From: a virus
Virus record (IMG/VR): IMGVR_UViG_3300025483_000045
Location: 1-32,402 of that record
Direction: 5' to 3' (one strand)
Length of the DNA: 32,402 bases
The notes under the pieces were generated by a model. The model worked only from the letters and a program-made list of their open reading frames with translations, searched no databases and was not told where the DNA came from. This document shows positions 25,601 to 30,883 of this stretch, piece by piece. Each line of letters opens with the position of its first letter. The stretch's first letter is position 1. The translations under genes were made by a program, and so were the position numbers.

Positions 25601-25914
25601 ACAACATCAGTTACTTGAAAATTTGTTGTTAGTGAAGTTACCAGGTTTGGATTTGTTGGTGCATATACTGGCAATCCCCTACTTTCAGATCCATTTAAAC
25701 TTGTGAAACTTACAAAAGTTAATGTATCGAAACCGGCAAAAAACTCTTCAGAAGTAAGAGTCCAACCATAATAAACAGCAGAATAATCTGAAGGCGTACT
25801 TATAAGAGGATAGTTAACGAAAGTACCTTTGCCATACAAAATCTGGTCATACTTTGCAGTTATAGTAAGACCATCATCGCTTATCGTAAAACTTTCGATT
25901 TGTGGCTGCGCCAT
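22681..25914 (-). CDS. Large putative tail/structural protein with TIGR03790-like domain, 1077 aa
   Basis: Residues 1-100 resemble a bacterial Ig-like domain (IESFTISDDGLTITAKYDQ). Residues about 150-655 resemble the bacterial TIGR03790 family of unknown function: 'DKILCVYNTAAVYGIYDEPL' at the front, and near the end 'SHGQRGGIWDLAYGASA' (579-595), HEP (601-603), a 'LLRGHTIAAAHIF' helix and WGDGLLQP (642-649), comparable to the GATA...EP...GDPL-x-P signature. Residues 718-785 hold GxGY turns (GSGYAG, GSGFEI, GTGYAMGD) like the 563-residue protein. The rest is beta-rich. The size, beta content and C-terminal Gly-rich run suggest a tail spike or fibre. A caspase-like hydrolase fold is conceivable, but no catalytic Cys is evident. 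Confidence 0.6.
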   Translation of the reverse strand: MAQPQIESFTISDDGLTITAKYDQILYGKGTFVNYPLISTPSDYSAVYYGWTLTSEEFFAGFDTLTFVSFTSLNGSESRGLPVYAPTNPNLVTSLTTNFQVTDVVNSQGEAPVNVTNLVLDTSNTPPATGINPPYDVLDTFNKKVRKQASRDKILCVYNTAAVYGIYDEPLIDAYFDEYGITNHIKVGIDFSIAANTDKRWWTSWGLDVYNQVIDNGIEQVCCGPLSPTAMSKGYNSSIQVDLSNCLGSLKVIKAALEQDNSSGLEEMQIPCGETFYAKEGSNLRNCRVGHYQFSPNLNAGEATGYNGMGTGYTKGSFRASLGSLDTETFGGLLGFPTSIQVPGLHFDQYEPSDLFWSTIAKPYQSRTLRMPCWRIGYFPYAQKPFLPTTTIIRQMVKNSKAAAMPTARNKEEKVLLLNTFYTTPVLKACTDTVYLSELWESLGYTKSFFGATNKPQVISDLTNAPGTVVGDTGLTKYEWQGLNPPANGAMDYIGEIQVTPQADDATNVYLDSVWMEQWDGNGAIGPGMAYRAKSTGTTFPILADIIVDQTRNFNGNYDGSIRNALQCKPGGIRFNATSHGQRGGIWDLAYGASASVASLHEPQAPAVLSYPQMISELLRGHTIAAAHIFTNTNICTSSSVWGDGLLQPYYEQAQEDQTMKRLYRNIYGTPAPGAASWIASSKGIMSGVGVLPVYAGLAPFTATEEFIWPIFPAQITNQGSGYAGTSGITGTGGSGSGFEIVGNNLSGGVYASYQHLGNRGQGTGYAMGDVVTFNGEGGTGMQVTLVPGPLIYKFNVNSNTSDPAYLQKTVTYNAVAGDTIEDICDGLIALINASLAINDPGHRYYATKVQATNGPRNGRYGIRISGRVSGRNYAININKDFYTPDTGAPTNTAVEGYTPKQNFVAGVTDPSGYFFEDPNISYEFFQRDINDNPIFGNGYINISQADATILGLTVPAAGAFAILFNGVTAGETAYLNTQVGAQPKVLKITFKNISRTDRADIVINGTDLDPWINIFNLAVGTFLNSNSGTAQRLLPLVEGETYEVTTEFTAANLGITPGGGGALQPTNIVSHHIVGK

Positions 25915-25917
25915 ATC

Positions 25918-26076
25918 TTAATCTTCTAATAATGAATTTACTTGCTCTAAAGTAGCATGACCTATAACCGGCTCATAATTTTCATTTTCTAACAGTATAC
26001 GCAAAAAATCACAAGCAACTGTAAATTGCTCTTTTGAGTATAGTTCTTTTAATTCTACTAAAACTGTATATTCCAT
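25918..26076 (-). CDS. Small acidic protein, 52 aa
   Basis: A 52-residue frame, ATG 26076 to TAA 25918, with an AGAGG ribosome site about seven bases upstream. The product starts MEYTVLVELKELYSKEQF and has two predicted helices; it is acidic overall, with ELLENENYEP-like features in the second half. It sits between the lysis peptidase and the 1077-residue gene with spacers of 13 and 3 bases, so it is translated with them. No family recognised. Position could suggest a chaperone for the large tail protein, as small genes beside fibre genes often are. Confidence 0.6.
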   Translation of the reverse strand: MEYTVLVELKELYSKEQFTVACDFLRILLENENYEPVIGHATLEQVNSLLED

Positions 26077-26089
26077 GATTGCCTCTTTA

Positions 26090-26440
26090 TTAATAAGTCC
26101 ACAAAACTGGTACAGTTTCGCGTATATCTAGGTGTACAAAAGTTTTTGCAATGCCAATACCACTAAACCCTAGCTCGAAAGCTAGTTTAGCTAGAAGATA
26201 TCTTTGTGCTCCGCTGCTAACCCGTATATCTGCAGCAATACCTTTACTGTGCATACCAGGCTGTGCTTTCTTAGCTTCAATTGAATGATTAGGGCTTCTG
26301 TAGCCAGAAGTAATTGTAAAAGCAAAGCCAGCCGCTTCACGAAGAGCATCTAAAGCATGAATAAACTCATCTTGCATATCGTTTTCACCAGTTTCCTGGC
26401 AATCGAATTCTTCTATTTTAAAATACTTGAACTTAGTCAT
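26090..26440 (-). CDS. Endolysin, peptidase M15-type (DD-carboxypeptidase-like)
   Basis: Zinc peptidase that cuts peptidoglycan cross-links. Signature elements of the small phage M15_3 family are present: 'TSGYRSPNHS', the metal pair in GMHSKGIAADI (His and Asp), and the last ligand in FVHLDIR. N-terminal FKIEEFDCQETG is also typical (EFxCxxTG). I chose ATG 26440 (MTKFKYF...), which overlaps the holin stop by eight bases; a GTG at 26458 would add six residues but lacks a ribosome site. The length of 116 residues is normal. It follows the holin, completing a lysis cassette. Confidence 0.88.
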   Translation of the reverse strand: MTKFKYFKIEEFDCQETGENDMQDEFIHALDALREAAGFAFTITSGYRSPNHSIEAKKAQPGMHSKGIAADIRVSSGAQRYLLAKLAFELGFSGIGIAKTFVHLDIRETVPVLWTY

Positions 26441-26909
26441 CCTGCTTATAACTCGCACCGAAGTAAAAAGAAGTTATGGCAGATACTACACCACCCATAT
26501 AACCCAGGACCAGGCTTACAATAGTTTCAGAATTTGCAGTAGGAGGCTGAAGAGTAACAAGGAAGATATAACCAACGAAACCGCACAAGCTAACCAAAGC
26601 AACAATCCTGGGTGTCCAGTCCCCTTTGTGGGCCTGTCTTGCGTCTTGTACGTCTTTTGCTTCCAATTCAAAGATATCAACTTCAAGCTCTGCCATTTTA
26701 GTTTCAAAATTCAACTCCGCTTTTTTGATTTCGATTAATTGCTCAGGTGTAGCTTTCTGTATTGCTGTCTCAATTGATCTGGCATCAGGCTTACAGCCTA
26801 AGACACTAGCAATAGCCTGGGCTGCTGTACCGCCCAAAGGACCGCCAATAGCAGCTCCCAAAGTAGGCGCTATAGCTCCAACCAGGCTTTTAATTGCTTT
26901 AAAATTCAT
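26433..26909 (-). CDS. Holin of GTA_holin_3TM type, 158 aa
   Basis: The layout matches the family known from gene-transfer agents and marine phages: a hydrophobic Gly/Ala-rich start ('LVGAIAPTLGAAIGGPLGG'), a charged helical middle ('TPEQLIEIKKAELNFE', 'ELEAKDVQDARQAHKGDWTPR'), then two membrane segments, about residues 103-121 (VALVSLCGFVGYIFLVTL) and 127-150 (IVSLVLGYMGGVVSAITSF). It would form the membrane lesion that releases or activates the M15 peptidase encoded next. It overlaps the peptidase gene slightly, indicating coupled translation. Confidence 0.85.
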   Translation of the reverse strand: MNFKAIKSLVGAIAPTLGAAIGGPLGGTAAQAIASVLGCKPDARSIETAIQKATPEQLIEIKKAELNFETKMAELEVDIFELEAKDVQDARQAHKGDWTPRIVALVSLCGFVGYIFLVTLQPPTANSETIVSLVLGYMGGVVSAITSFYFGASYKQDD

Positions 26910-26943
26910 AGTCTGACCTTTATAAAGTCATTTATGCCTACAG

Positions 26944-26949
26944 ATTATA
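26944..26949 (-). promoter_or_regulatory. Possible -10 element upstream of the holin
   Basis: The minus strand reads TATAAT here, 35 bases before the holin start codon, in the 68-base gap after the XhlA-like gene. No good -35 hexamer is seen at the expected distance, so promoter activity is doubtful. Confidence 0.25.
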
Positions 26950-26977
26950 CCTGCAAGCCTGGAATTACCTGTTTGAT

Positions 26978-27169
26978 TTATAAGAATTTATTGAAAAGGC
27001 CAACAACAATGATAGCAACATACAAGCCACCAATTCTTTGTTCCAATCTTATAAACCTAGCCTGTCCTTCATCTAACTGATTCTTAATGTTGTCTAGCTT
27101 TACACCGCAAATAGATTCATGCTGTTCTAGTTTTGCTAAAAGCTCTTTAGTTGTAAGTCGGGTAGACAT
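26978..27169 (-). CDS. Small coiled-coil membrane protein, XhlA-like, 63 aa
   Basis: The first 45 residues form a charged helix with heptad-like spacing (LLAKLEQHESI, LDNIKNQLDEG, FIRLEQRI), followed by one C-terminal membrane segment (GGLYVAIIVVGLFNKFL). This 'coiled coil plus single TM' layout is that of the XhlA haemolysin-like family linked to phage lysis, and the gene sits immediately before holin and endolysin. It could be a holin partner or antiholin. It is the first gene of the lysis block. Confidence 0.7.
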   Translation of the reverse strand: MSTRLTTKELLAKLEQHESICGVKLDNIKNQLDEGQARFIRLEQRIGGLYVAIIVVGLFNKFL

Positions 27170-27199
27170 ATTTTATCCAAAATTAAATTGATAGAACTC

Positions 27200-27223
27200 C
27201 ATAATACTATACAGTATATTATG
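27200..27223. other. Imperfect palindrome upstream of the lysis genes
   Basis: A 24-base element with 7-bp arms CATAATA and TATTATG and an inner ATACT/AGTAT pair. It lies in the 49-base gap before the XhlA-like gene and touches the NinG stop. On the minus strand it overlaps a weak promoter-like pair (TTGGAG, 17 bases, TAGTAT). It may be an operator or promoter for the lysis block; it could also be chance in AT-rich sequence. Confidence 0.3.
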
Positions 27224-27647
27224 TTTCTCCAAGCCTTGCCAGCTCTACATTAATCTTGGATTGTAAATCTGATATCAAGTCACGATAATCAGGTGTGCTT
27301 ATTTTATATACATCTTTTTTACTTGCTAACATCTCTTCTACAAAATCAACACCAAACTTTTCTTGCATATAAATTGTGTATGATATTTGAGCTGTACCAT
27401 CCTTCATGCCGAATCCATTGCATCCTTTGCATTGCGGCCAGATATTTCTAGTATCTAAACTCCACCTGGATGAAGATCCCTTGCTTATAAAATGACCGCC
27501 ATCCATATTTTTATAATGGTCGGACTTCTGACAAGTTACACAAAAGCAATAACCATTATCATCTGCACCTTCTAACCTGGCTAATTTCTGCGCCAGGACC
27601 AATGCTTTTTTCCTTAATTTTGCGCTTGTTTGTTTTTTAACTGGCAT
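27219..27647 (-). CDS. ninG: NinG-like recombination protein, 142 aa
   Basis: Resembles lambda NinG (Rap), a structure-specific nuclease acting on recombination intermediates. It has the family pattern of a Cys pair (FCVTCQKSD), then 'MDGGHFISKGSSSRWSLDTRNI' in two parts (GGHFISKG; RNIWPQCKGCN), i.e. an HNH-like zinc site. The N-terminus is Lys-rich (KKQTSAKLRKKALVLAQKLA), as in relatives. At 142 residues it is shorter than lambda NinG (204). It overlaps the NinB-like gene by 11 bases and stands with Erf in the same operon, so it likely works in homologous recombination of phage DNA. Confidence 0.85.
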   Translation of the reverse strand: MPVKKQTSAKLRKKALVLAQKLARLEGADDNGYCFCVTCQKSDHYKNMDGGHFISKGSSSRWSLDTRNIWPQCKGCNGFGMKDGTAQISYTIYMQEKFGVDFVEEMLASKKDVYKISTPDYRDLISDLQSKINVELARLGET

Positions 27648-28095
27648 TTACTTTTAGCTCCCAAAATTCTCCAGAAGATTCCAACATCAAACCACGATCA
27701 GCTGCTAGGTTCTGTGTGAACTCTAACAATGCAAACATACTACCGCTACTCAGGTCTGAAGTAGATGCAGCTCTCGGTGGTGAATTCTTACCAGTTAGGA
27801 TATCAATTTCGGTAACAATAATTTCTGGGTCTGCAGAATATGAGTAGTAGGCCCTTTTTAAGCTCTGCTTTGTCCTGTTGTGATCCTTTACACTGACATC
27901 TTTTGAGCTGCAACGCATTTCATAAGCAGCAAATTCCCTAGCCCATTTTTGAAATAAAGAATTTTGGGGTAAAGATCTGCTGCGGCTCAATTTGTAATGG
28001 AAAATAACATATTCATTATCTTGATACATTGACTCTACAGCTTCGCAGAAGTCCTTACAGCTCTGTTTACTATTGACTACCCATTGCATACCCAT
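27637..28095 (-). CDS. ninB: NinB-like recombination protein, 152 aa
   Basis: Similar in plan to lambda NinB (Orf), a recombination mediator that helps load annealing proteins on SSB-coated DNA. Key feature: 'RSRSLPQNSLFQKWAREFA', corresponding to the NRS-x-x-QN-x-x-x-W helix of the family. The C-terminal helix 'SMFALLEFTQNLAADRGLML' followed by FWELK also fits. Its place before NinG is as in lambdoid phages. It begins one base after the initiator gene stop. Alternative start ATG two codons in (MQWVV). Confidence 0.75.
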   Translation of the reverse strand: MGMQWVVNSKQSCKDFCEAVESMYQDNEYVIFHYKLSRSRSLPQNSLFQKWAREFAAYEMRCSSKDVSVKDHNRTKQSLKRAYYSYSADPEIIVTEIDILTGKNSPPRAASTSDLSSGSMFALLEFTQNLAADRGLMLESSGEFWELKVNAS

Positions 28096-28827
28096 CTAAT
28101 TTAAAATCTCCAGGCCAGCTGTCCAAGAACTATCAGACAATCTTTCAAACGTACTAGGCTTATTATCACCTAATCTCTTCTTCAGCCACTCCAATTTAGC
28201 CCATTGCCATCCAGCATCAATCACTTCAGTAATTATAAGTTCAGCTGTTGTACCTAATTCAAACTGCCAGGTTACTGCCTGGTTCATATTTCTTGCAAAA
28301 GCATTTTGAGTTAATGGTTTTTTAAGATTATTTCTGTGATCAATATATTCTTTAGCGGTATCTACTGATATCTCTACCGGCAAACTATCCAAACTAATTT
28401 TCTTATATATATTGTTTTGTTTATTAGGTTGTTTATTCAATTGTTTATTAGGGTTAAGCTCCTTTACCCCCCCTGGTAAAGCTACTTTACTACCCTGGTT
28501 AACGTCCTTTACTAACCGGTTAAGCTGCTTTACCCCCTCAATCTCGATATCAGTAGGTAATGTAATATGATATACATTGGTATCAATGCCGTTAGTAGAT
28601 CCTTGAACGCTGAGGAATCCACTGTCCTGGAGTACCTTTGTGTATTTAATTACAGTAGGCTTAGTTAGGCCAGTTTCTCTTGCTATGCGCTTTTGACCAG
28701 GCCAGCAAAAATCCCTGTCACTATTCATAAACTTGCGCAAATAGCAGGCAAGTAACTTAGCGTTGCTAGGTAACTCTGCCTGCCAGATGCACTCAGTCCA
28801 ATCTATTACTAGATTATTTACTTTCAT
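28096..28827 (-). CDS. Replication initiator, lambda O-like, with origin inside the gene, 243 aa
   Basis: The N-terminal 85 residues form a winged-helix DNA-binding region: 'SNAKLLACYLRKFMNSD', CWPGQKRIARETGLTKPTV (helix-turn-helix) and KYTKVLQDSGFLSVQG. Residues about 97-137 are low complexity and encoded by the iteron and AT-rich repeats (28417-28538), giving GVKQLNR, LVKDVNQ, GSKVALP, GVKELNP, NKQL, NKQP, NKQN. The C-terminal 100 residues (KEYIDHRNNLKKPLTQNAFA...WAKLEWLKKRL) resemble the C-terminal part of other phage replication proteins. As in lambda O, the protein would bind repeats in its own gene and recruit the host helicase. No lambda P-type loader gene is seen. Confidence 0.82.
   Translation of the reverse strand: MKVNNLVIDWTECIWQAELPSNAKLLACYLRKFMNSDRDFCWPGQKRIARETGLTKPTVIKYTKVLQDSGFLSVQGSTNGIDTNVYHITLPTDIEIEGVKQLNRLVKDVNQGSKVALPGGVKELNPNKQLNKQPNKQNNIYKKISLDSLPVEISVDTAKEYIDHRNNLKKPLTQNAFARNMNQAVTWQFELGTTAELIITEVIDAGWQWAKLEWLKKRLGDNKPSTFERLSDSSWTAGLEILN
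28417..28449. repeat. Three AT-rich 12-bp repeats, putative unwinding element
   Basis: TTGTTTATT occurs at 28417, 28429 and 28441, exactly 12 bases apart (TTGTTTATTAGG, TTGTTTATTCAA, TTGTTTATTAGG). The preceding 30 bases are also AT-rich (TTTTCTTATATATATTG). It lies directly beside the iterons, the usual place of an origin unwinding element. Confidence 0.7.
28452..28538. repeat. Four iterons of a lambda-type replication origin
   Basis: Four 21-base units start at 28452, 28475, 28497 and 28518 (spacing 23, 22, 21). Each has left arm GGTTAAG (variants GGTAAAG, GGTTAAC), a 3-base centre and right arm CTTTACC or CTTTACT, then about four C-rich bases. The arms are complementary, so each unit is a small dyad, as expected for a dimeric initiator. 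Repeat spacing is two helical turns. They lie inside the initiator gene, as in lambda. Confidence 0.8.
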
Positions 28828-28963
28828 CCGCTTTACTCCGCTTAATTGTTTTTACTTTTTTTGCCTTCTTCGGCTTAGAGTTAGACCAATCTATTGCATC
28901 AAACTTGTTATGATACTCTTCTCGGTCTATCTCCATCGGCCTGGGCTTAGATCCCTTACCCAT
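28814..28963 (-). CDS. Small basic conserved phage protein, 49 aa (MGKGSKPRP)
   Basis: A 49-residue frame with ATG 28963 overlapping the SSB-like gene's stop as TAATG and a stop that overlaps the initiator start region (28827) by 14 bases. It begins MGKGSKPRPMEIDREEYHNK, then FDAIDW. The 'GKGS-x-PRP...D-x-x-x-[FY]...W' plan recurs in small phage proteins usually called hypothetical. The C-terminus is Lys-rich (KPKKAKKVKTIKRSK). The tight packing between SSB-like and initiator genes suggests a role in DNA replication. Confidence 0.75.
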   Translation of the reverse strand: MGKGSKPRPMEIDREEYHNKFDAIDWSNSKPKKAKKVKTIKRSKADESK

Positions 28964-29226
28964 TAAAACGGTACGTCATCATCAAAGTCTTCATCCTTTA
29001 GCGCAGGCTTAACCTGCTCCTGGACTACTGACCTAACCTCATCAACTTTCTTAAAGTTAAACTTCAAGCTAGGTGATTTAGGATTACCTTCTGGATCACG
29101 CTTCCAGGCAGATATATAATACTCTACCCCATCAATCATGCCCTTACCGGTAAAGTCTGGGTGCTTAGGACTTTGCTTGTCTTTTGCTTTCCAGATAGCT
29201 GCTTTGTTGTTGTTGTCATATTCCAT
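28963..29226 (-). CDS. SSB-like protein with DDDVPF tip, 87 aa
   Basis: Small protein whose last residues (DEDFDDDVPF) copy the acidic tip of bacterial single-stranded DNA-binding proteins, which binds host repair and replication proteins. The body, with 'AIWKAKDKQSPKHPDFTGKG', 'VEYYISAWKRDPEG' and 'SLKFNFKKVDE', fits a small OB-like beta barrel of the kind seen in DUF736-type and phage proteins. It lies between Erf and the initiator, the usual neighbourhood for a phage SSB. Binding to ssDNA is inferred; the tip is directly visible. Confidence 0.7.
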   Translation of the reverse strand: MEYDNNNKAAIWKAKDKQSPKHPDFTGKGMIDGVEYYISAWKRDPEGNPKSPSLKFNFKKVDEVRSVVQEQVKPALKDEDFDDDVPF

Positions 29227-29227
29227 T

Positions 29228-29320
29228 TTAATAAACCCTTAAATAATTTAAAAATTGTAAACCTGTGAAAAGTAATACTACTATCGTAACGATATTTAAA
29301 AACATTTCATCGCTCATCAT
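29228..29320 (-). CDS. Possible single-helix membrane micropeptide, 30 aa
   Basis: A 30-residue frame fills the gap between the Erf and SSB-like genes. Its ATG (29320) overlaps the Erf stop as ATGA, the coupling used throughout this operon, and its stop lies one base before the SSB-like ATG. The product is MMSDEMFLNIVTIVVLL followed by FTGLQFLNYLRVY, one membrane helix. The fit between neighbours and the clear hydrophobic pattern support it; the short length and AT-rich DNA mean chance is not excluded. Confidence 0.5.
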   Translation of the reverse strand: MMSDEMFLNIVTIVVLLFTGLQFLNYLRVY

Positions 29321-29919
29321 GCACCCTTAATTAAACGTCTTTCTTCTGTTGTGAAAAATGCTGTAGAACATTTAGATGGTGCTACCCATAATTGACGCTG
29401 GGTAGTTTCATCCATTTCTTTAAAGGCTTCACGCGCAAAAGCTATATTGTCTTCAGTGGCATCTGACAACATACGTCTTATGTATTGCAAAGAATTTATA
29501 TTAGCATCAACTGCAGCCTGGACTATTTCTTCATGACTTGGTGCTTCCTGCTTAACTGCATCTAAAGCATCATGCTCAACAATGCCCATTGCAGTGGTCC
29601 ATAAATATCTTCGCAAATAAGTTTGGGAAGCGCCTAGGTTTTGTACTGGGTGACATCCTTTTAATGCAGCCAGGGCCATTGGCGACTTAAACTCAATAGT
29701 TTCACCTGATTCTATATCTACTACTGTTAGAGTAGCAAAATCATTATCAAAAGATATTACATCGCATATACCGCATTTATTGAAAATAGTATTAACTGAA
29801 GGTAAAAAATCCCCTAATTCAAAATAGTTATAACCAGCGAATTTGTTATGCCCTGATTTCTTTAGCGGCATTGATTGCAACATTACTCTTGCTTCACTTA
29901 ACTTTTTGTACACACTCAT
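29317..29919 (-). CDS. erf: Erf-family single-strand annealing protein, 200 aa
   Basis: Recombinase of the P22 Erf superfamily, which anneals complementary single strands and helps circularise phage DNA. Family pattern: 'SVYKKLSEARVMLQSMPLKKSGHN' in parts (KKL-x-x-AR-x-x-LQ; LKKSG-x-N), 'FAGYNYFELGDFLP', then 'SPMALAALKGCHPVQNLGAS' (shortened MALAALKG..PVQ..GAS) and 'QTYLRRYLWTTAMGI'. I chose ATG 29919 (MSVYKK) because it overlaps the upstream stop as ATGA and has GGAG eight bases before; a longer frame from 29934 adds five residues. Next to SSB-like, NinB and NinG genes. Confidence 0.9.
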   Translation of the reverse strand: MSVYKKLSEARVMLQSMPLKKSGHNKFAGYNYFELGDFLPSVNTIFNKCGICDVISFDNDFATLTVVDIESGETIEFKSPMALAALKGCHPVQNLGASQTYLRRYLWTTAMGIVEHDALDAVKQEAPSHEEIVQAAVDANINSLQYIRRMLSDATEDNIAFAREAFKEMDETTQRQLWVAPSKCSTAFFTTEERRLIKGA

Positions 29920-30110
29920 TTTAAATCTCCGCATAGATCACTTGCTTTAATATTACAATCCCTGCTTAAAGCAATAGCTGCTTTAGCCGAAACACCGTTA
30001 GCCTGGGTTTTCCAGTTTGTTACTGTTGTTCTGCTTACACCTGCAGCTGCAGCAATAGCAGACTGATTTTTGTAATGCTTCAACAACTTCTTAAACATCT
30101 TTGGTTGCAT
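29916..30110 (-). CDS. Cro/YdaS-like helix-turn-helix regulator, 64 aa
   Basis: Single-domain DNA-binding protein: 'KHYKNQSAIAAAAGVSRTTV' contains the helix-turn-helix, then TNWKTQANGVSAKAAIALSRD, the layout of YdaS/Cro-like repressors in lambdoid phages. ATG 30110 overlaps the upstream gene by 20 bases; ATG 30098 is an alternative. It is the second gene of the leftward operon, 230 bases from the palindrome-rich control region at 30350-30449, which is its likely operator. No second, CI-type repressor or integrase is seen, so it may only time early versus late expression. Confidence 0.8.
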   Translation of the reverse strand: MQPKMFKKLLKHYKNQSAIAAAAGVSRTTVTNWKTQANGVSAKAAIALSRDCNIKASDLCGDLK

Positions 30111-30339
30111 TTATTGCCTCCGATACCACTTGTTCGCTGATAGGGATGATTCCCGTTAGCTCAATAATTGCACTTTTATAAGTACCTTTTGCATAAGTAA
30201 AATATCCAGTAGTTCGATACTCGATAGTTTCTTCAACCATTTCATGCCACTGTATTAATGCAGCTCCAGAAGTCTCATATAAACAGACAACTGGAGTTGT
30301 TGTAGTTAAAGGCCAGGAATGGGTAATTGTATGTAACAT
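30091..30339 (-). CDS. Unknown protein, first gene of the leftward operon, 82 aa
   Basis: Begins MLHTITHSWPLTTTTPVVCL and has a beta-strand-rich N-terminal half ('TPVVCLYETSGAALIQWHEM', 'EYRTTGYFTYAKGTYKSAII'), with a helical C-terminus. No family recognised. A GTGGAGA ribosome site lies about seven bases before ATG 30339. Being promoter-proximal to the HTH gene in the leftward operon, it is probably expressed early. Confidence 0.65.
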   Translation of the reverse strand: MLHTITHSWPLTTTTPVVCLYETSGAALIQWHEMVEETIEYRTTGYFTYAKGTYKSAIIELTGIIPISEQVVSEAINATKDV

Positions 30340-30349
30340 TTATTTTCTC

Positions 30350-30440
30350 CACTTTATTAAGTGAAGCCATCTTAACAAACTTATCATGTAAAGGCCACTG
30401 AATTATTTTCTAAATAACTGTTGACTTGTCAAGTTAACTT
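30350..30440. promoter_or_regulatory. Putative operator cluster in the divergent control region
   Basis: Three inverted repeats: CACTT-TATT-AAGTG (30350-30363), TTGAC-TT-GTCAA (30421-30432) and the perfect palindrome AAGTTAACTT (30431-30440). The first and third share AAGTGAAG/AGTGAAGTT half-site sequence. The last two overlap the rightward promoter, where a Cro-type protein would block it. TTGAC/GTCAA also gives TTGACA on the minus strand, a possible leftward -35 with a weak AATAAT 19 bases on. Confidence 0.45.
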
Positions 30441-30449
30441 CACTAATAT
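30421..30449 (+). promoter_or_regulatory. Strong sigma-70-type early rightward promoter
   Basis: TTGACT (30421-30426), 17-base spacer, TAATAT (30444-30449), about 33 bases before ATG 30482. It drives the operon of small early genes that continues through the circular junction to 1227. The -35 and spacer carry palindromes. Confidence 0.85.
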
Positions 30450-30481
30450 GAACTCATCGAAACACAAACGGAGTAAAAAAA

Positions 30482-30634
30482 ATGAATAATTATCCACAAA
30501 CTGAAGAAGAAATCGAAGACGCAATTGCAGAAGGCGAGCTTCGTCAAGAACAAGAAGCAGCTCAATTTTATGAAGATTCAGGCTGGCGTGATCAAGAAGA
30601 GCAAGAGTTTTACGAACGATCATTTGGTATTTAA
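30482..30634 (+). CDS. Very acidic early protein, 50 aa
   Basis: First gene after the rightward promoter, ATG 30482 with GGAG nine bases before. The product is dominated by Glu, Asp and Gln (TEEEIEDAIAEGELRQEQEA, DQEEQEFYERS) with few basic residues and is probably a helix. The composition is like that of phage DNA-mimic or polymerase-binding inhibitors, but no family is recognised and the function is unknown. Its stop is followed by the first of two GAAA-loop hairpins. Confidence 0.75.
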   Translation: MNNYPQTEEEIEDAIAEGELRQEQEAAQFYEDSGWRDQEEQEFYERSFGI

Positions 30635-30660
30635 TCAAACGGGGCGAAAGCCCCACTACC
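30630..30660 (+). repeat. Intergenic hairpin repeat, copy 1
   Basis: GGGGC-GAAA-GCCCC (30641-30654), a perfect 5-bp stem with a GNRA loop. The surrounding 31 bases, starting at the stop codon of the acidic gene, recur at 30879-30909 with two differences. No T tract follows, so it is not a normal terminator; it may protect or process the mRNA. Confidence 0.8.
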
Positions 30661-30673
30661 CAAGGATAGAATA

Positions 30674-30883
30674 ATGAAAACAACTAAAAAAGAATTAGCT
30701 TTACACTCTACTCAGAAGTTAATTGATCATGCAAACGAACTTGCTGATCAAATTGCAAGAGGCTCAGAGTCTACTGTTCGCAGATTGTCTGGTCATAAAT
30801 CTGCTATTTCATTAATCTGCCATGAGGTGCAGCGTAGGCAGTTAGAAGCTGTTAAGACTGGCAAGTTTGAGCCTACATTTTAA
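30674..30883 (+). CDS. Small basic early protein, 69 aa
   Basis: Begins MKTTKKELALHSTQKLIDHA and is helical and basic ('DQIARGSESTVRRLSGHKSA', 'HEVQRRQLEAVKTGKF'). No family recognised. The AAGGA ribosome site is eight bases before ATG 30674. It lies between two copies of the GAAA-loop hairpin, forming a gene-hairpin cassette with the acidic gene before it. Its basic charge contrasts with its acidic neighbour, which would suit a toxin-antitoxin or binding pair, but only charge supports that. Confidence 0.7.
   Translation: MKTTKKELALHSTQKLIDHANELADQIARGSESTVRRLSGHKSAISLICHEVQRRQLEAVKTGKFEPTF

Noticed and set aside
26978-27169. Spanin (Rz-like) subunit
   Set aside because: The membrane helix is at the C-terminus and no lipoprotein partner is encoded nearby; the layout fits an XhlA-like protein better.
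30429-30683. Minus-strand 84-codon frame over the acidic early gene
   Set aside because: It is antisense to the 30482-30634 gene and the promoter; its Leu-rich product arises from Glu/Gln codons read backwards.
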